Part shown: piece after piece, positions 34,613 to 43,277 of the stretch | How the letters are laid out: the number at the start of each line of letters is the position of its first letter | Position numbering within the stretch: the stretch's first letter is position 1 | Assembly: GCF_964019585.1 (NCBI RefSeq) | Contig: NZ_OZ026454.1 | Span: 1,240,001-1,304,000 of the forward strand | DNA length: 64,000 bases | From: Candidatus Mesenet endosymbiont of Agriotes lineatus | GTDB taxonomy: Bacteria; Pseudomonadota; Alphaproteobacteria; Rickettsiales; Anaplasmataceae | Direction: 5' to 3' | The notes under the pieces: model-generated | What the model saw: only the letters and a program-made list of their open reading frames with translations | The model's database searches: none | What the model was told of the DNA's origin: nothing | Program-made: the position numbers and the translations under genes

Positions 34613-37225
34613 TTAAAGCAGTTCAGCAAGTTTTTGCATATTCAACAAAACATAATGCAGTACTCCACCATTTTTGAAATATTCAACTTCAGCTGCAGTT
34701 TCAATACAACATTTCAGTTTTATATTTTGTAGAGTATCATCTTGTTTTTTAATAGTACAATCAACCTCACCGTGAGGTTTCAACTCTCCTTTTATACTCA
34801 CTACTTCATCGCCATCAAATATTTTCCTATTTACCTGACTGCAAAATATTAGCGGTAGCACACCCATACCAACTAAATTTGACCTATGTATACGCTCAAA
34901 ACTTTCAGCAATCACTGCCTTCACTCCAAGAAGCAGTGTACCTTTTGCTGCCCAATCTCTACTTGACCCCGTACCATATTCTTTGCCTGCGACTATAACT
35001 AAGGGAGTATTGTCTTTTTTATAGAGCATAGCTGCATCAAAAATTGACATTTCCTCTCCAGAGTACTTAGTATACCCCCCTTCCCTACTTACCATTTCGT
35101 TACGTATTCTAATGTTAGCAAAAGTACCACGCATCATCACATCATGATTGCCCCTGCGTGCACCATAGGAGTTGAAGTCCTGTAAATTAACCCCATGCTT
35201 TTGTAGATAATTTGCTGCTGGAGTACCAACAGCAATATTTCCTGCAGGAGATATATGATCTGTAGTTATGCTATCTCCAAAAATTGCAAGTATCTTAGCA
35301 TTTTCAATTTCTATACCTTGCTTTGAATAAAAATTCTCAAAATAAGGAGGATTTTGTATGTAAGTACTCTTCTCATCCCAATTATAAATAACGCTCTGCT
35401 CAGTTTTTATTTGCTGCCAATGTTCATCTTCAGAGAAAATACCCTTATACTTTTGAACAAACATATCGCGCGTAACAACTTCACTTACTATGTTTTCTAT
35501 TTCTTGATTTGTCGGCCATATATCTTGCAAATAAACATTTTTTCCTTTCTCATCCTTGCATATTGGATCTTTAGTAAGATCTATATTTACTGTACCTGCA
35601 AATGCATATGCTACAACCAATGGTGGAGATGCAAGATAATTAGCCTTAACTAAAGGGTGGATTCTTCCTTCAAAATTACGATTTCCAGATAATACTGCTG
35701 CAACTGTTAAGTTATTGTCTTTTATTCCTGCTTCAATATTATCGTCCAACGGCCCAGAATTACCTATACATGTTGTGCAGCCATAACCAACTAAATAGAA
35801 TCCTAAGGCGTTTAAACTATCTTGCAAACCAGATTTTTGTAAGTATTCTGTCACGACTTTAGATCCTGGAGCAAGCGATGTCTTAACCCATGGTTTAGAC
35901 TTAAGCCCAAGCTTCTGAGCATTACGTGCCACAAGACCTGCAGCAATCATAACACTCGGATTTGAGGTATTTGTACAGCTTGTTATTGCTGCAATTACTA
36001 CATCACCATTTTTAAGCGTTCCTTCTCTATGATTTGTTCCTTCTGACTTAATTAGATCAGTGAAAGATTTTGCAACTTGTGATAAAAAAATTTTATCCTG
36101 CGGTCTTTTTGGTCCTGCCATAACTGGCTCAATTTGAGAAAGATCAAGCTCCACCCTATCCATAAAAAGAAGCTCACCGTTTGTACGCCATAAACCCTGT
36201 TCTTTAGCATACACTTCTACTATTTCTATTAATTCTGAAGATCGCCCAGTTAAATATAAGTAGTCCAAAGTTTTTTGATCAATAGGAAAGAACCCACAAG
36301 TTGCACCATATTCAGGTGCCATATTGGCAATGGTTGCCCTATCTGCAATAGATAAATTATCAAGTCCATTGCCATAAAATTCTACAAATTTTCCCACAAC
36401 CCCCTTATCTCTCAGTATATTAGTAATTGTAAGCACCAAATCTGTAGCGGTTGTGCCTTCCGGCAGATTACCTGTTAACTTAAAACCTATAACCTCTGGA
36501 ATTAGCATAGTTATTGCTTGACCAAGCATTGCAGCCTCTGCCTCTATACCACCTACGCCCCAACCTAACACTGAAAGAGCGTTAATCATTGTTGTATGAC
36601 TATCTGTACCAACCAATGTATCCGGATATATCATATTATCCTTTATACAAACAACCTGTGCTAAATACTCAAGATTAACTTGATGACATATACCAGCTCC
36701 AGGTGGAACTACACGGAAATTTTTAAATGCTAATTGGCCCCATTTTAAAAATCTATACCTTTCTAAATTCCTCTTTATTTCAAGTTCAACATTTGCTTCA
36801 AATGATAGGTTATCACCAAATCTATCTACTTGCACAGAATGATCAATAATTAAATCTACAGGTATTTGAGGATTTATTACCTCAGGCCTTTTACCTCCCT
36901 TATGCATATAGCTGCGCATTGAGGCTAAATCCACTACCGCCGGAACCCCTGTAAAATCTTGCATTAGCACCCTTGCTGGTCTATAATTAATCTCGTGCTT
37001 CCTATGGCCATTAGCGCAACTTAACAGCTCTTTTATATCATCCAGTGTAACACTTGTTCCATCTTCGTTACGAAGCAAATTCTCAAGCAACACTTTTAGC
37101 GAGCAAGGTATTTTATTTACATCTACACCAAAGAAATCCCCAGCAGCTTTTAAACTGAAGTACTGATATGATTTATTCGCTATATTCAACGATAACTTAG
37201 TGTTTAAAGAATTTACATTACTCAT
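34613..37225 (-). CDS. acnA: Aconitate hydratase A
   Basis: Isomerises citrate to isocitrate in the TCA cycle. It has 870 residues, typical of AcnA/IRP1-type aconitases. Cluster cysteines are visible in ITSCTNTSNPSVM and YGCTTCIGNSG. Other signatures include GVGGIEAEAAMLGQ, LVGTDSHTTM, GNRNFEGRIHP, and the swivel domain AGKEYGTGSSRDWAAKG. It is 14 bp downstream of secB on the same strand. Its last 90 bp are partly duplicated beyond the ankyrin gene at 33211-33290. Confidence 0.97.
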   Translation of the reverse strand: MSNVNSLNTKLSLNIANKSYQYFSLKAAGDFFGVDVNKIPCSLKVLLENLLRNEDGTSVTLDDIKELLSCANGHRKHEINYRPARVLMQDFTGVPAVVDLASMRSYMHKGGKRPEVINPQIPVDLIIDHSVQVDRFGDNLSFEANVELEIKRNLERYRFLKWGQLAFKNFRVVPPGAGICHQVNLEYLAQVVCIKDNMIYPDTLVGTDSHTTMINALSVLGWGVGGIEAEAAMLGQAITMLIPEVIGFKLTGNLPEGTTATDLVLTITNILRDKGVVGKFVEFYGNGLDNLSIADRATIANMAPEYGATCGFFPIDQKTLDYLYLTGRSSELIEIVEVYAKEQGLWRTNGELLFMDRVELDLSQIEPVMAGPKRPQDKIFLSQVAKSFTDLIKSEGTNHREGTLKNGDVVIAAITSCTNTSNPSVMIAAGLVARNAQKLGLKSKPWVKTSLAPGSKVVTEYLQKSGLQDSLNALGFYLVGYGCTTCIGNSGPLDDNIEAGIKDNNLTVAAVLSGNRNFEGRIHPLVKANYLASPPLVVAYAFAGTVNIDLTKDPICKDEKGKNVYLQDIWPTNQEIENIVSEVVTRDMFVQKYKGIFSEDEHWQQIKTEQSVIYNWDEKSTYIQNPPYFENFYSKQGIEIENAKILAIFGDSITTDHISPAGNIAVGTPAANYLQKHGVNLQDFNSYGARRGNHDVMMRGTFANIRIRNEMVSREGGYTKYSGEEMSIFDAAMLYKKDNTPLVIVAGKEYGTGSSRDWAAKGTLLLGVKAVIAESFERIHRSNLVGMGVLPLIFCSQVNRKIFDGDEVVSIKGELKPHGEVDCTIKKQDDTLQNIKLKCCIETAAEVEYFKNGGVLHYVLLNMQKLAELL

Positions 37226-37239
37226 TACAACTACTTCTT

Positions 37240-37716
37240 TTAAGGTTGATTGGCACTTTTTTGAGATTGTTGCTCATACATAGCTGCAAAATCTATTGGA
37301 TCAAGCATTATAGGAGAAAAACCACCACTTCCTACTACTCTTGCTATTATTTCTCTAGCAAAAGGAAAAAGGAAACTAGGAGCTTCTATCAGCAAGGTTC
37401 TCTTTAGCTCTTCTTCATCAATTTGACTTTCAAGTAAAAACACACCACAGTACTTTATCTCACAACGAAAAACATCAACTTCGTTAGCATCTGCTTTAGC
37501 AGCTGCTTTTATATCAACATGTAATGTCACTTCATGAAAGGATTCTTTACTTTCCTCATTTTCTTTTGCCTGTAATTTTGCTGAACCAACGTTTACCACT
37601 ACCTTAACATCAGGTGCTGATTTACTTAAAAGTTGAAACACAGCTGGAGAGTTTGGATTTTCAAATGAAAAGTCTTTAATATACTGACCTTTGATTTTTA
37701 ATTTTCTTTCTGTCAT
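37240..37716 (-). CDS. secB: Protein-export chaperone SecB
   Basis: A tetrameric chaperone that keeps precursors unfolded and passes them to SecA for export through SecYEG. It has 158 residues, usual length. Visible parts are IKGQYIKDFSFENPNSP, the VNVGSAKLQ and HVDIKAAAKAD strands, CEIKYCGVF, and EAPSFLFPFAREIIARVVGSGGF followed by LDPIDFAAMY, the classic SecB C-terminal signature. Likely clients here include the outer-membrane protein at 15503. Probably co-transcribed with acnA. Confidence 0.96.
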   Translation of the reverse strand: MTERKLKIKGQYIKDFSFENPNSPAVFQLLSKSAPDVKVVVNVGSAKLQAKENEESKESFHEVTLHVDIKAAAKADANEVDVFRCEIKYCGVFLLESQIDEEELKRTLLIEAPSFLFPFAREIIARVVGSGGFSPIMLDPIDFAAMYEQQSQKSANQP

Positions 37717-37848
37717 AATTCTCTAGTTTAACCATTCTTAAGCTAAGTATATTACACTTATATTTTAAATAACAAATTAATTTAATAGTAATTGATTAAT
37801 GTACATTTATTACAATATAATTATGAAATTACACAAAGGTTAGCATTT

Positions 37849-38496
37849 ATGATAGAGCTAGCAGTATATGCACTTATTGCAGTTTTCATTTTTTCAAGGT
37901 TATATCACTCCTTAGGGAAAGCACCAATTTTAGGTTTTAAAAATCAGCACAGCAATGTTGTAGATAACCGTGCTAAAATAGAAGATGAAGAGAATAAAGA
38001 TGAAAATATAACTGATTATATTGATCAAAATAATGATGATTTAATAAAGGCTGGCATTGCTGCCATAAAAAGCAAAGATAAAAACTTCTCTGTTAAAAGT
38101 TTCATGCGAGGTGCATCTGCAGCTTTTGATTTAATCATTAAAGCGTTTAATACAGGCAATCTAGAACAATTGAAATCCTTACTTGACAGTAATCTATATT
38201 CTTTATTTGAGCAGGAAATCAAAAAGCATCAAGAATTGAGTGAAATTCATGAATCAACTATTGTGTCGATAAAGTCAGAAAAAATTGTAGAAGTTAAATT
38301 GATAAAAAATACAGCTTTCATTGCAGTAAACTTCCGTTCTGAGCAAATTAACTATACTAAAAATCAATCAGGTGAAATTATTTCTGGAAGCATATCAAAA
38401 ATTAATAAAGTTGAGGACAGATGGCAATTTAAGAAGAACATAACATCATCACAACCGAAATGGTTTTTAACTTCTATCAATTATTCCATCTCTTAA
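37849..38496 (+). CDS. Tim44-domain membrane-anchored protein
   Basis: A 215-residue protein with an N-terminal membrane anchor (IELAVYALIAVFIFSRLY), an acidic linker (about 35-65) and a C-terminal Tim44-like domain (about 75-210: FMRGASAAFDLIIKAFNTGNLEQLKSLL, VEDRWQFKKNI, PKWFL). Alphaproteobacterial Tim44-domain proteins are relatives of the mitochondrial import-motor subunit. ATG at 37849 is preferred over an upstream frame start because AAAGG precedes it and the hydrophobic anchor then begins at residue 2. Divergent from secB, which is in keeping with a role in protein traffic. Confidence 0.88.
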   Translation: MIELAVYALIAVFIFSRLYHSLGKAPILGFKNQHSNVVDNRAKIEDEENKDENITDYIDQNNDDLIKAGIAAIKSKDKNFSVKSFMRGASAAFDLIIKAFNTGNLEQLKSLLDSNLYSLFEQEIKKHQELSEIHESTIVSIKSEKIVEVKLIKNTAFIAVNFRSEQINYTKNQSGEIISGSISKINKVEDRWQFKKNITSSQPKWFLTSINYSIS

Positions 38497-38556
38497 CCTT
38501 ATTGCATATTTTTTTAAGTTAGGTATTATTTATAAATATAATTGAAAGTTTTATCC

Positions 38557-39231
38557 ATGAGCTTTATTGACAATCTTAATAATGAACTTGCTAAATATAG
38601 TTTACTTAATCATCCATTTTATGAACAATGGAGCACGGGCAAGCTGTCTTTTTCAACCCTACAAAAATATGCCCAGCAGTATTATCATCATGTTCAAGCT
38701 TTTCCTTGTTATATCAGTGCAATTCATTCTCAATGCAACAATTTAAAATCTAGGCAAGTATTGCTTGAAAATTTAATAGAAGAAGAAAGAGGTAAGGAAA
38801 ATCATCCTGAGCTGTGGATGCGTTTTGCTGAAAGCATTAGTGCTACAAGAGAATCAGTACTAAATTCCACCTGGCTCGGCGGTACTAGTAATCTCGTTAA
38901 TGGTTATCACAAGTTATCTAGAGATTCTTATGCTAAAGGGTTAGGCGCTCTATACGCATATGAACGACAAGTACCAGAAGTTGCAAAATCAAAGATTGAG
39001 GGGCTAGAGAAATACTATAAGGTAGATAATATGAAAGATTGCCTAAAGTTTTTTGAGGTTCATATTACAGCTGATGAATGGCATTCAGAAGAATGCGCAG
39101 ATCTAATTGATGAATTAGATAAAAAGCAAAAAAATGAGGCACATGAAGGAGCAACAACTGGAGCTAAATTACTGTGGAATTTTCTTGATGGTATTGATAG
39201 CCGTACTCCAACTTACTCAGTTTCTCTTTAA
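38557..39231 (+). CDS. CADD/PqqC-like oxygenase, putative folate-pathway protein
   Basis: A 224-residue haem-oxygenase-fold diiron protein of the CADD family. Chlamydia CADD (CT610) makes para-aminobenzoate for folate synthesis, consuming its own Tyr side chain. Candidate ligands match its spacing: Glu76 and His83 (EEERGKENH), Glu136 (YAYE), His169, Asp173 and His176 (HITADEWH). Tyr22 in HPFY and Lys146 fit the described donor Tyr and helper Lys, allowing one indel. ATG at 38557 is used rather than TTG at 38542. Its 3' end overlaps the opposite-strand gene at 39164 by 68 bp. No pabA/pabB genes are seen here. Confidence 0.85.
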   Translation: MSFIDNLNNELAKYSLLNHPFYEQWSTGKLSFSTLQKYAQQYYHHVQAFPCYISAIHSQCNNLKSRQVLLENLIEEERGKENHPELWMRFAESISATRESVLNSTWLGGTSNLVNGYHKLSRDSYAKGLGALYAYERQVPEVAKSKIEGLEKYYKVDNMKDCLKFFEVHITADEWHSEECADLIDELDKKQKNEAHEGATTGAKLLWNFLDGIDSRTPTYSVSL

Positions 39232-39505
39232 TTATGAATCTTGCTTTATTGTGAACATAAGCTGGTTTATAGCCTGCGTACTCACATACAACATCAAAAT
39301 CTTGATTAAAATCAAACAGCCATGCAGTTGCTTTTTTCTTTTCGAGTTGTATTTCTGTTCTTCTATTACTACTAATTGAATCAGTTATTGCTTGTAATAT
39401 TACTGCTTTCCAAAGTGAACGATACCTCTCGATGTCATCTAGCAGTGGATCAGTTTCAAAATGGTCAAAAAAATTTACACCAGAATCAAATTTTAAATTT
39501 GACAT
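39164..39505 (-). CDS. Small conserved-looking protein of unknown function
   Basis: A 113-residue protein with GGAGG seven bases before its ATG, one of the best ribosome-binding sites in the window, which argues for a real gene. The sequence (FFDHFETDPLLDDIERYRSLWKAVILQAITD; DFDVVCEYAGYKPAYV) is mostly helical. It resembles small uncharacterised rickettsial and phage-associated proteins with the pattern DIERY-SLW-AVI-QA-TD, from recollection only. Its last 68 bp overlap the convergent CADD-family gene. No function is proposed. Confidence 0.7.
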   Translation of the reverse strand: MSNLKFDSGVNFFDHFETDPLLDDIERYRSLWKAVILQAITDSISSNRRTEIQLEKKKATAWLFDFNQDFDVVCEYAGYKPAYVHNKARFIIKEKLSKLEYGYQYHQENSTVI

Positions 39506-39682
39506 ATAAATCCTCCATTATAAAGATTGATTTTTAAAGAAATAAATTGAAATTGATGAAAGTCTCTTAGGAGACTAGAAATTTAGAGATGTGAAATATT
39601 TAGGTGATTTTTATATGCTAATAATAACACATAGTACTACAATCTAGCATATCTTGAGTTTTTATAAAAAAGTTTTGAAATA

Positions 39683-40183
39683 TTATTTTCTGTGAACCTG
39701 TGCTGCCACAGGAGCAGTACTTGTTTGGTGCATACTAGCACTTGGCTGTGTTGATATTGGTTGTAGCTGTGTAGCAGCTTGCGCATTAGAAGACGATGCT
39801 TCAGTGTTACAACATTTACCAGAATGGCCAACACAAGGTGTTATACCACACCCTGCCATTCCTGCGTACCCCAAACTATACCCTACTTCATAAGGTAAAA
39901 CACCTGTTCCCATTCCACAAATGCCAGTTGCTACAGACGCTACAGATAGCCCACATAACACCCGTGCAACTTTACCTGATTTGGTATCCTTTGGCCCACA
40001 ATAACAACTGCTTACAGCATTACCTATGGAATCCATACATTCCCTATTTCTGTACGCAGAAGTTCCAGGAATGTGTGCTGCCCTATCATATCTTGCTTCT
40101 AATCTTTCACGCATCCTTTCTTTTCTTACCCCTATAGGATGCAACAACCCTTGTTGTCTAACTCTCCAGTCATTACTTAGCAT
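39683..40183 (-). CDS. Cys- and Gly-rich small protein of unknown function
   Basis: A 166-residue protein. AGGGGG precedes the ATG at 40183 and supports the start. Layout: basic first 45 residues (RKERMRERLEARYDR), then about 75 residues rich in Cys (about nine) and Gly with one or two weakly hydrophobic stretches (VLCGLSVASVATGICGMGTG; GYSLGYAGMAGCG), then a disordered Ser/Gln/Thr/Pro tail. There is no signal peptide. The composition suggests a membrane-associated or metal/disulfide-stabilised protein, possibly a secreted effector. No family was recognised. Confidence 0.6.
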   Translation of the reverse strand: MLSNDWRVRQQGLLHPIGVRKERMRERLEARYDRAAHIPGTSAYRNRECMDSIGNAVSSCYCGPKDTKSGKVARVLCGLSVASVATGICGMGTGVLPYEVGYSLGYAGMAGCGITPCVGHSGKCCNTEASSSNAQAATQLQPISTQPSASMHQTSTAPVAAQVHRK

Positions 40184-40309
40184 TGTATCCCCCTATATTT
40201 TGCGCTATAATAATTATATAATATGCAAAGGTAAAGCAGCTTTACATCATCTTAGTATAAGATTTAGCTGATCTTAACATTGTATTTACTTTTTTGTTAA
40301 ACTTAATAT

Positions 40310-41068
40310 TTATTTGTTAGAATTCTTTTTTGACTTTTTTTCCATATACTTACAAATAAGTATTGAAATCTCGTACAGTATCATCATTGGTATTGCTAGC
40401 CCAATTTGACTTAAGACATCAGGTGGAGTTAAAACAGCCGCAACTATAAATATTATAACTATTGCTACTCTACGCTTATTTACTAAACCTTCTGCAGTAA
40501 TTATACCAGCTTTTGTCATAAGAGTAAGCAATATGGGCACCTGAAAAGCAGTACCAAACGCAAACATTAGTTGAATAACAAGATCCAAATATTCACTTAC
40601 CGATGGCATAAATTCTATTGGAATAGTACCTGCTGTAGGACTACTATTTTCAAAAGCAATAAAGAACTTCCATGCTAGAGGAAATATATAATAATAAGCT
40701 ACAGCAGCCCCCAAAACAAATAATAATGGTGTTGCAATTAGATATGGCAATAAAATATCTTTTTCATTTTTATAAAGCCCAGGCGCTAAAAACATATAAA
40801 ATTGCCATATAAAAACAGGAGAAGAAAACAGCAGTGCTGACATAACTGCAACTTTTAGATAAACAAAAAAAGCTTCTGTTAAATCAGTATATATAAGAGA
40901 AAATTCACTATTATCTCCTTCAAGGTCTATTAAAGGTACAAGTAGAAAACCATACATCTTGTCAGAGAAATAATAACAGAAGCAAAAAACGACACAAAAA
41001 ATCAAAAAAGAAAAAATGACTCTTCTTCTGAGTTCTATTAAGTGTTCCAAAATTGATATTTTTTTCAC
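40310..41068 (-). CDS. tatC: Sec-independent protein translocase TatC
   Basis: The receptor subunit of the twin-arginine translocase for folded proteins. It has 252 residues and six membrane helices. Signatures are the N-terminal HLIELRRRVIFS, FLAPGLYKNEKD, and FAFGTAFQVPILL, and the conserved helix-4 region AVAYYYIFPLAW. Its start overlaps the end of gapA by 4 bp (translational coupling). Last gene of the long minus-strand run starting at the tRNA genes near 60393. No tatA/tatB is seen nearby. A Tat client likely in these bacteria is the Rieske protein of complex III. Confidence 0.96.
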   Translation of the reverse strand: MKKISILEHLIELRRRVIFSFLIFCVVFCFCYYFSDKMYGFLLVPLIDLEGDNSEFSLIYTDLTEAFFVYLKVAVMSALLFSSPVFIWQFYMFLAPGLYKNEKDILLPYLIATPLLFVLGAAVAYYYIFPLAWKFFIAFENSSPTAGTIPIEFMPSVSEYLDLVIQLMFAFGTAFQVPILLTLMTKAGIITAEGLVNKRRVAIVIIFIVAAVLTPPDVLSQIGLAIPMMILYEISILICKYMEKKSKKNSNK

Positions 41069-42078
41069 TTAAGCATTTGACCTAATAAAATGGCAATGTC
41101 CAACATTCTAAGCGAGAAGGCCCATTCATTATCATACCATGCAGCAACCCTACATAAAGTAGAGTCAATAACATGTGTGCCCATAAGATCTACAATAGCA
41201 CTATGTGAATTGTGAACAAAATCTACTGATACCAACGGTTCTTCGCATATAGCAAGTATTCCTTGTTTCTCATTTTTAGCAGCATTTTTAAAAATATCAT
41301 TCAACTCTCGGATTGTCACATTTCTCTCTGAAGTAAACTTCAAATCAATCAAAGATACATTAGCAACTGGTACTCTAATTGCCACTCCATCTAGCTTTTC
41401 TTGTAATTTAGGGATAATTAAACCTATGGTTTTAGCTGCTCCAGTAGTTGTAGGTATCATAGAAAGCATACAAGCCCTCGCCCTACGCAAATCTCTATGG
41501 CTACCATCAACAATATTCTGATCATTGGTATAAGCATGTATAGTTGTCATAAAACCATTACTTACACCAATACTATCATGTAAAACCTGTAGGATAGGAG
41601 CTAAACAATTTGTTGTACACGAGCCAGCTGAAATTACTTCATGCTCACTTTTTAAAGCGTCGTTATTTACACCATATATTATCGTCACATCAGCATCTGT
41701 CACAGGTGCTGAAACTATAACTTTTTTTGCCCCAGAACTTATATGTTTTTTTGCTTCATCCCTTTTGTTAAATGCACCTGTGCACTCTAAAATAATATCA
41801 GCTCCGTGCTTACTCCAAGGAACGTTTTTAGGGTTGCGCTCGCGATAAAAAGGTAATCTATCATCCTCTACCGCAATTGCACCTTGCTCTGCTGCTACCT
41901 TATATTTAAACTTACCATGGACAGAATCATACTTTAGTAAATGTACATGCTTTTCTTCCTCCATAGAACCATTAATAGCCATAACCTTCACTTTGCTGTA
42001 CTTTTCGACCTCATAAACAGCACGTAGTATATTATTACCTATTCTACCTAACCCATTTATTCCCAAACGAACTGCCAT
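41065..42078 (-). CDS. gapA: Glyceraldehyde-3-phosphate dehydrogenase
   Basis: Interconverts glyceraldehyde-3-phosphate and 1,3-bisphosphoglycerate. It has 337 residues. The Rossmann motif GINGLGRIG and catalytic Cys154 (SAGSCTTNC) with His181 are present. At the end of the second beta strand, where NAD-dependent enzymes have Asp, the sequence is AINGSMEE, with Gly instead of Asp; this hints at relaxed NAD/NADP choice. In Anaplasmataceae, which lack complete glycolysis, the enzyme is thought to serve gluconeogenesis. Lies 9 bp after ribB and overlaps tatC by 4 bp. Confidence 0.96.
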   Translation of the reverse strand: MAVRLGINGLGRIGNNILRAVYEVEKYSKVKVMAINGSMEEEKHVHLLKYDSVHGKFKYKVAAEQGAIAVEDDRLPFYRERNPKNVPWSKHGADIILECTGAFNKRDEAKKHISSGAKKVIVSAPVTDADVTIIYGVNNDALKSEHEVISAGSCTTNCLAPILQVLHDSIGVSNGFMTTIHAYTNDQNIVDGSHRDLRRARACMLSMIPTTTGAAKTIGLIIPKLQEKLDGVAIRVPVANVSLIDLKFTSERNVTIRELNDIFKNAAKNEKQGILAICEEPLVSVDFVHNSHSAIVDLMGTHVIDSTLCRVAAWYDNEWAFSLRMLDIAILLGQMLK

Positions 42079-42087
42079 ATCTACAAA

Positions 42088-42708
42088 TTATGAATTTTCC
42101 ATAAACTTAACTAACTTATCAATAGTCGTTAATTTGATTTTATGTTCCTTAGCAAACTCCAAAAGGTTAGGTAACCTCATCATAGAACCATCTTCTTGAT
42201 TCATTACCTCACAGATTACAGCTGACTGATCTAGCCCTACTATACGTGCTATTTCAATACTAGCCTCTGTGTGACCACGCCTTTTTAAAACACCACCCTG
42301 ATTTGCAATTAAAGGAAAAACATGACCTGGTGTTGTAATATCATCTCCTGTACTGCTTTTATCAATAGCAGTAAGTATCGTATGAGTTCTATCTTGAGCA
42401 GATACTCCAGTTGTAATACCACATCTTGCATCTATAGAAGTAGTAAATGCCGTGTGATAATTACCAACATTTCTCCTCGACATAAGGTCAAGCCCTAAAT
42501 CACTCACACGTGAACTTGTTAGCACTAGACATACAATACCACTACCATGTCTTATCATGAAAGTAGTTGCTTCAACATTAACTTTCTCTGCCAAGATAAC
42601 CAAATCACCTTCATTCTCCCTATTTTCATCATCAACAAGTATAAATAACTTTCCTTGCAGTGCATCTCCTAGTATATCTTCTATAGGGGAGATTTCTAAT
42701 GAACTCAT
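42088..42708 (-). CDS. ribB: 3,4-Dihydroxy-2-butanone-4-phosphate synthase
   Basis: Converts ribulose 5-phosphate to the four-carbon precursor of riboflavin. It has 206 residues, so it is the stand-alone RibB without the GTP cyclohydrolase II domain. Signatures are DDENRENEGDLVILAE, the DRTHTI loop (TGVSAQDRTHTI), FPLIANQGGVLKRRGHTEA and CEVMNQEDGSMMR. Riboflavin synthesis is one of the few vitamin pathways kept by Anaplasmataceae and is tied to host nutrition in some Wolbachia. It lies 64 bp after greA in the same long transcription run. Confidence 0.97.
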   Translation of the reverse strand: MSSLEISPIEDILGDALQGKLFILVDDENRENEGDLVILAEKVNVEATTFMIRHGSGIVCLVLTSSRVSDLGLDLMSRRNVGNYHTAFTTSIDARCGITTGVSAQDRTHTILTAIDKSSTGDDITTPGHVFPLIANQGGVLKRRGHTEASIEIARIVGLDQSAVICEVMNQEDGSMMRLPNLLEFAKEHKIKLTTIDKLVKFMENS

Positions 42709-42772
42709 TATAAAGCCAAAGTTATAAGATTAATTAGGTAATACCTTACTTCAAATTAAGAGTCAATAAAGC

Positions 42773-43252
42773 TTATTTAAATTCAATACTTACTATAGTG
42801 TATAATTTTTCACCATTAGGAGTTTCAACTTCAACTGTATCTCCTATTTTCTTACTAATTAAAGTACTAGCCAGAGGAGATGTAATTGATATTAGCCGTT
42901 TTGAAATATCAGCTTCATACTCACCAACAATTGTATAAACACATTTTTTGCCTGGATCACCATCTACACATAACTCAACAGTAGCACCAAATGCAACAAT
43001 ACTCCCTAAAAAACTGTTAGTATCTATGACTTCAGCATGAGAAAGCTTATCCTCTAAATAAGCTATACGCCCTTCAATGAAACTTTGCTTCTCACGTGCA
43101 GCATGATATTCTGCATTCTCAGATAAGTCTCCATGATCTCGAGCATCAGCAATTGCTTTAATCATACTTGGCCTTTCCTTTTTTAGCTCATCAAGCTCAT
43201 TTTTCATACGTTCTAAACCAAGCTTAGTTATTGGAAATTTAGTAGTTCCCAT
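42773..43252 (-). CDS. greA: Transcription elongation factor GreA
   Basis: Rescues backtracked RNA polymerase by stimulating transcript cleavage. It has 159 residues, standard. The N-terminal coiled coil includes LKKERPSMIKAIADARDHGDLSENAEYHAAREKQ, with the acidic tip DARDHGDLSENAEY. The C-terminal globular domain has YTIVGEYEADISKRLISI and SPLASTLISKKIGD. It lies 25 bp after atpA. Confidence 0.97.
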   Translation of the reverse strand: MGTTKFPITKLGLERMKNELDELKKERPSMIKAIADARDHGDLSENAEYHAAREKQSFIEGRIAYLEDKLSHAEVIDTNSFLGSIVAFGATVELCVDGDPGKKCVYTIVGEYEADISKRLISITSPLASTLISKKIGDTVEVETPNGEKLYTIVSIEFK

Positions 43253-43277
43253 ACTTTAAACCCATAAATATTCTAAA

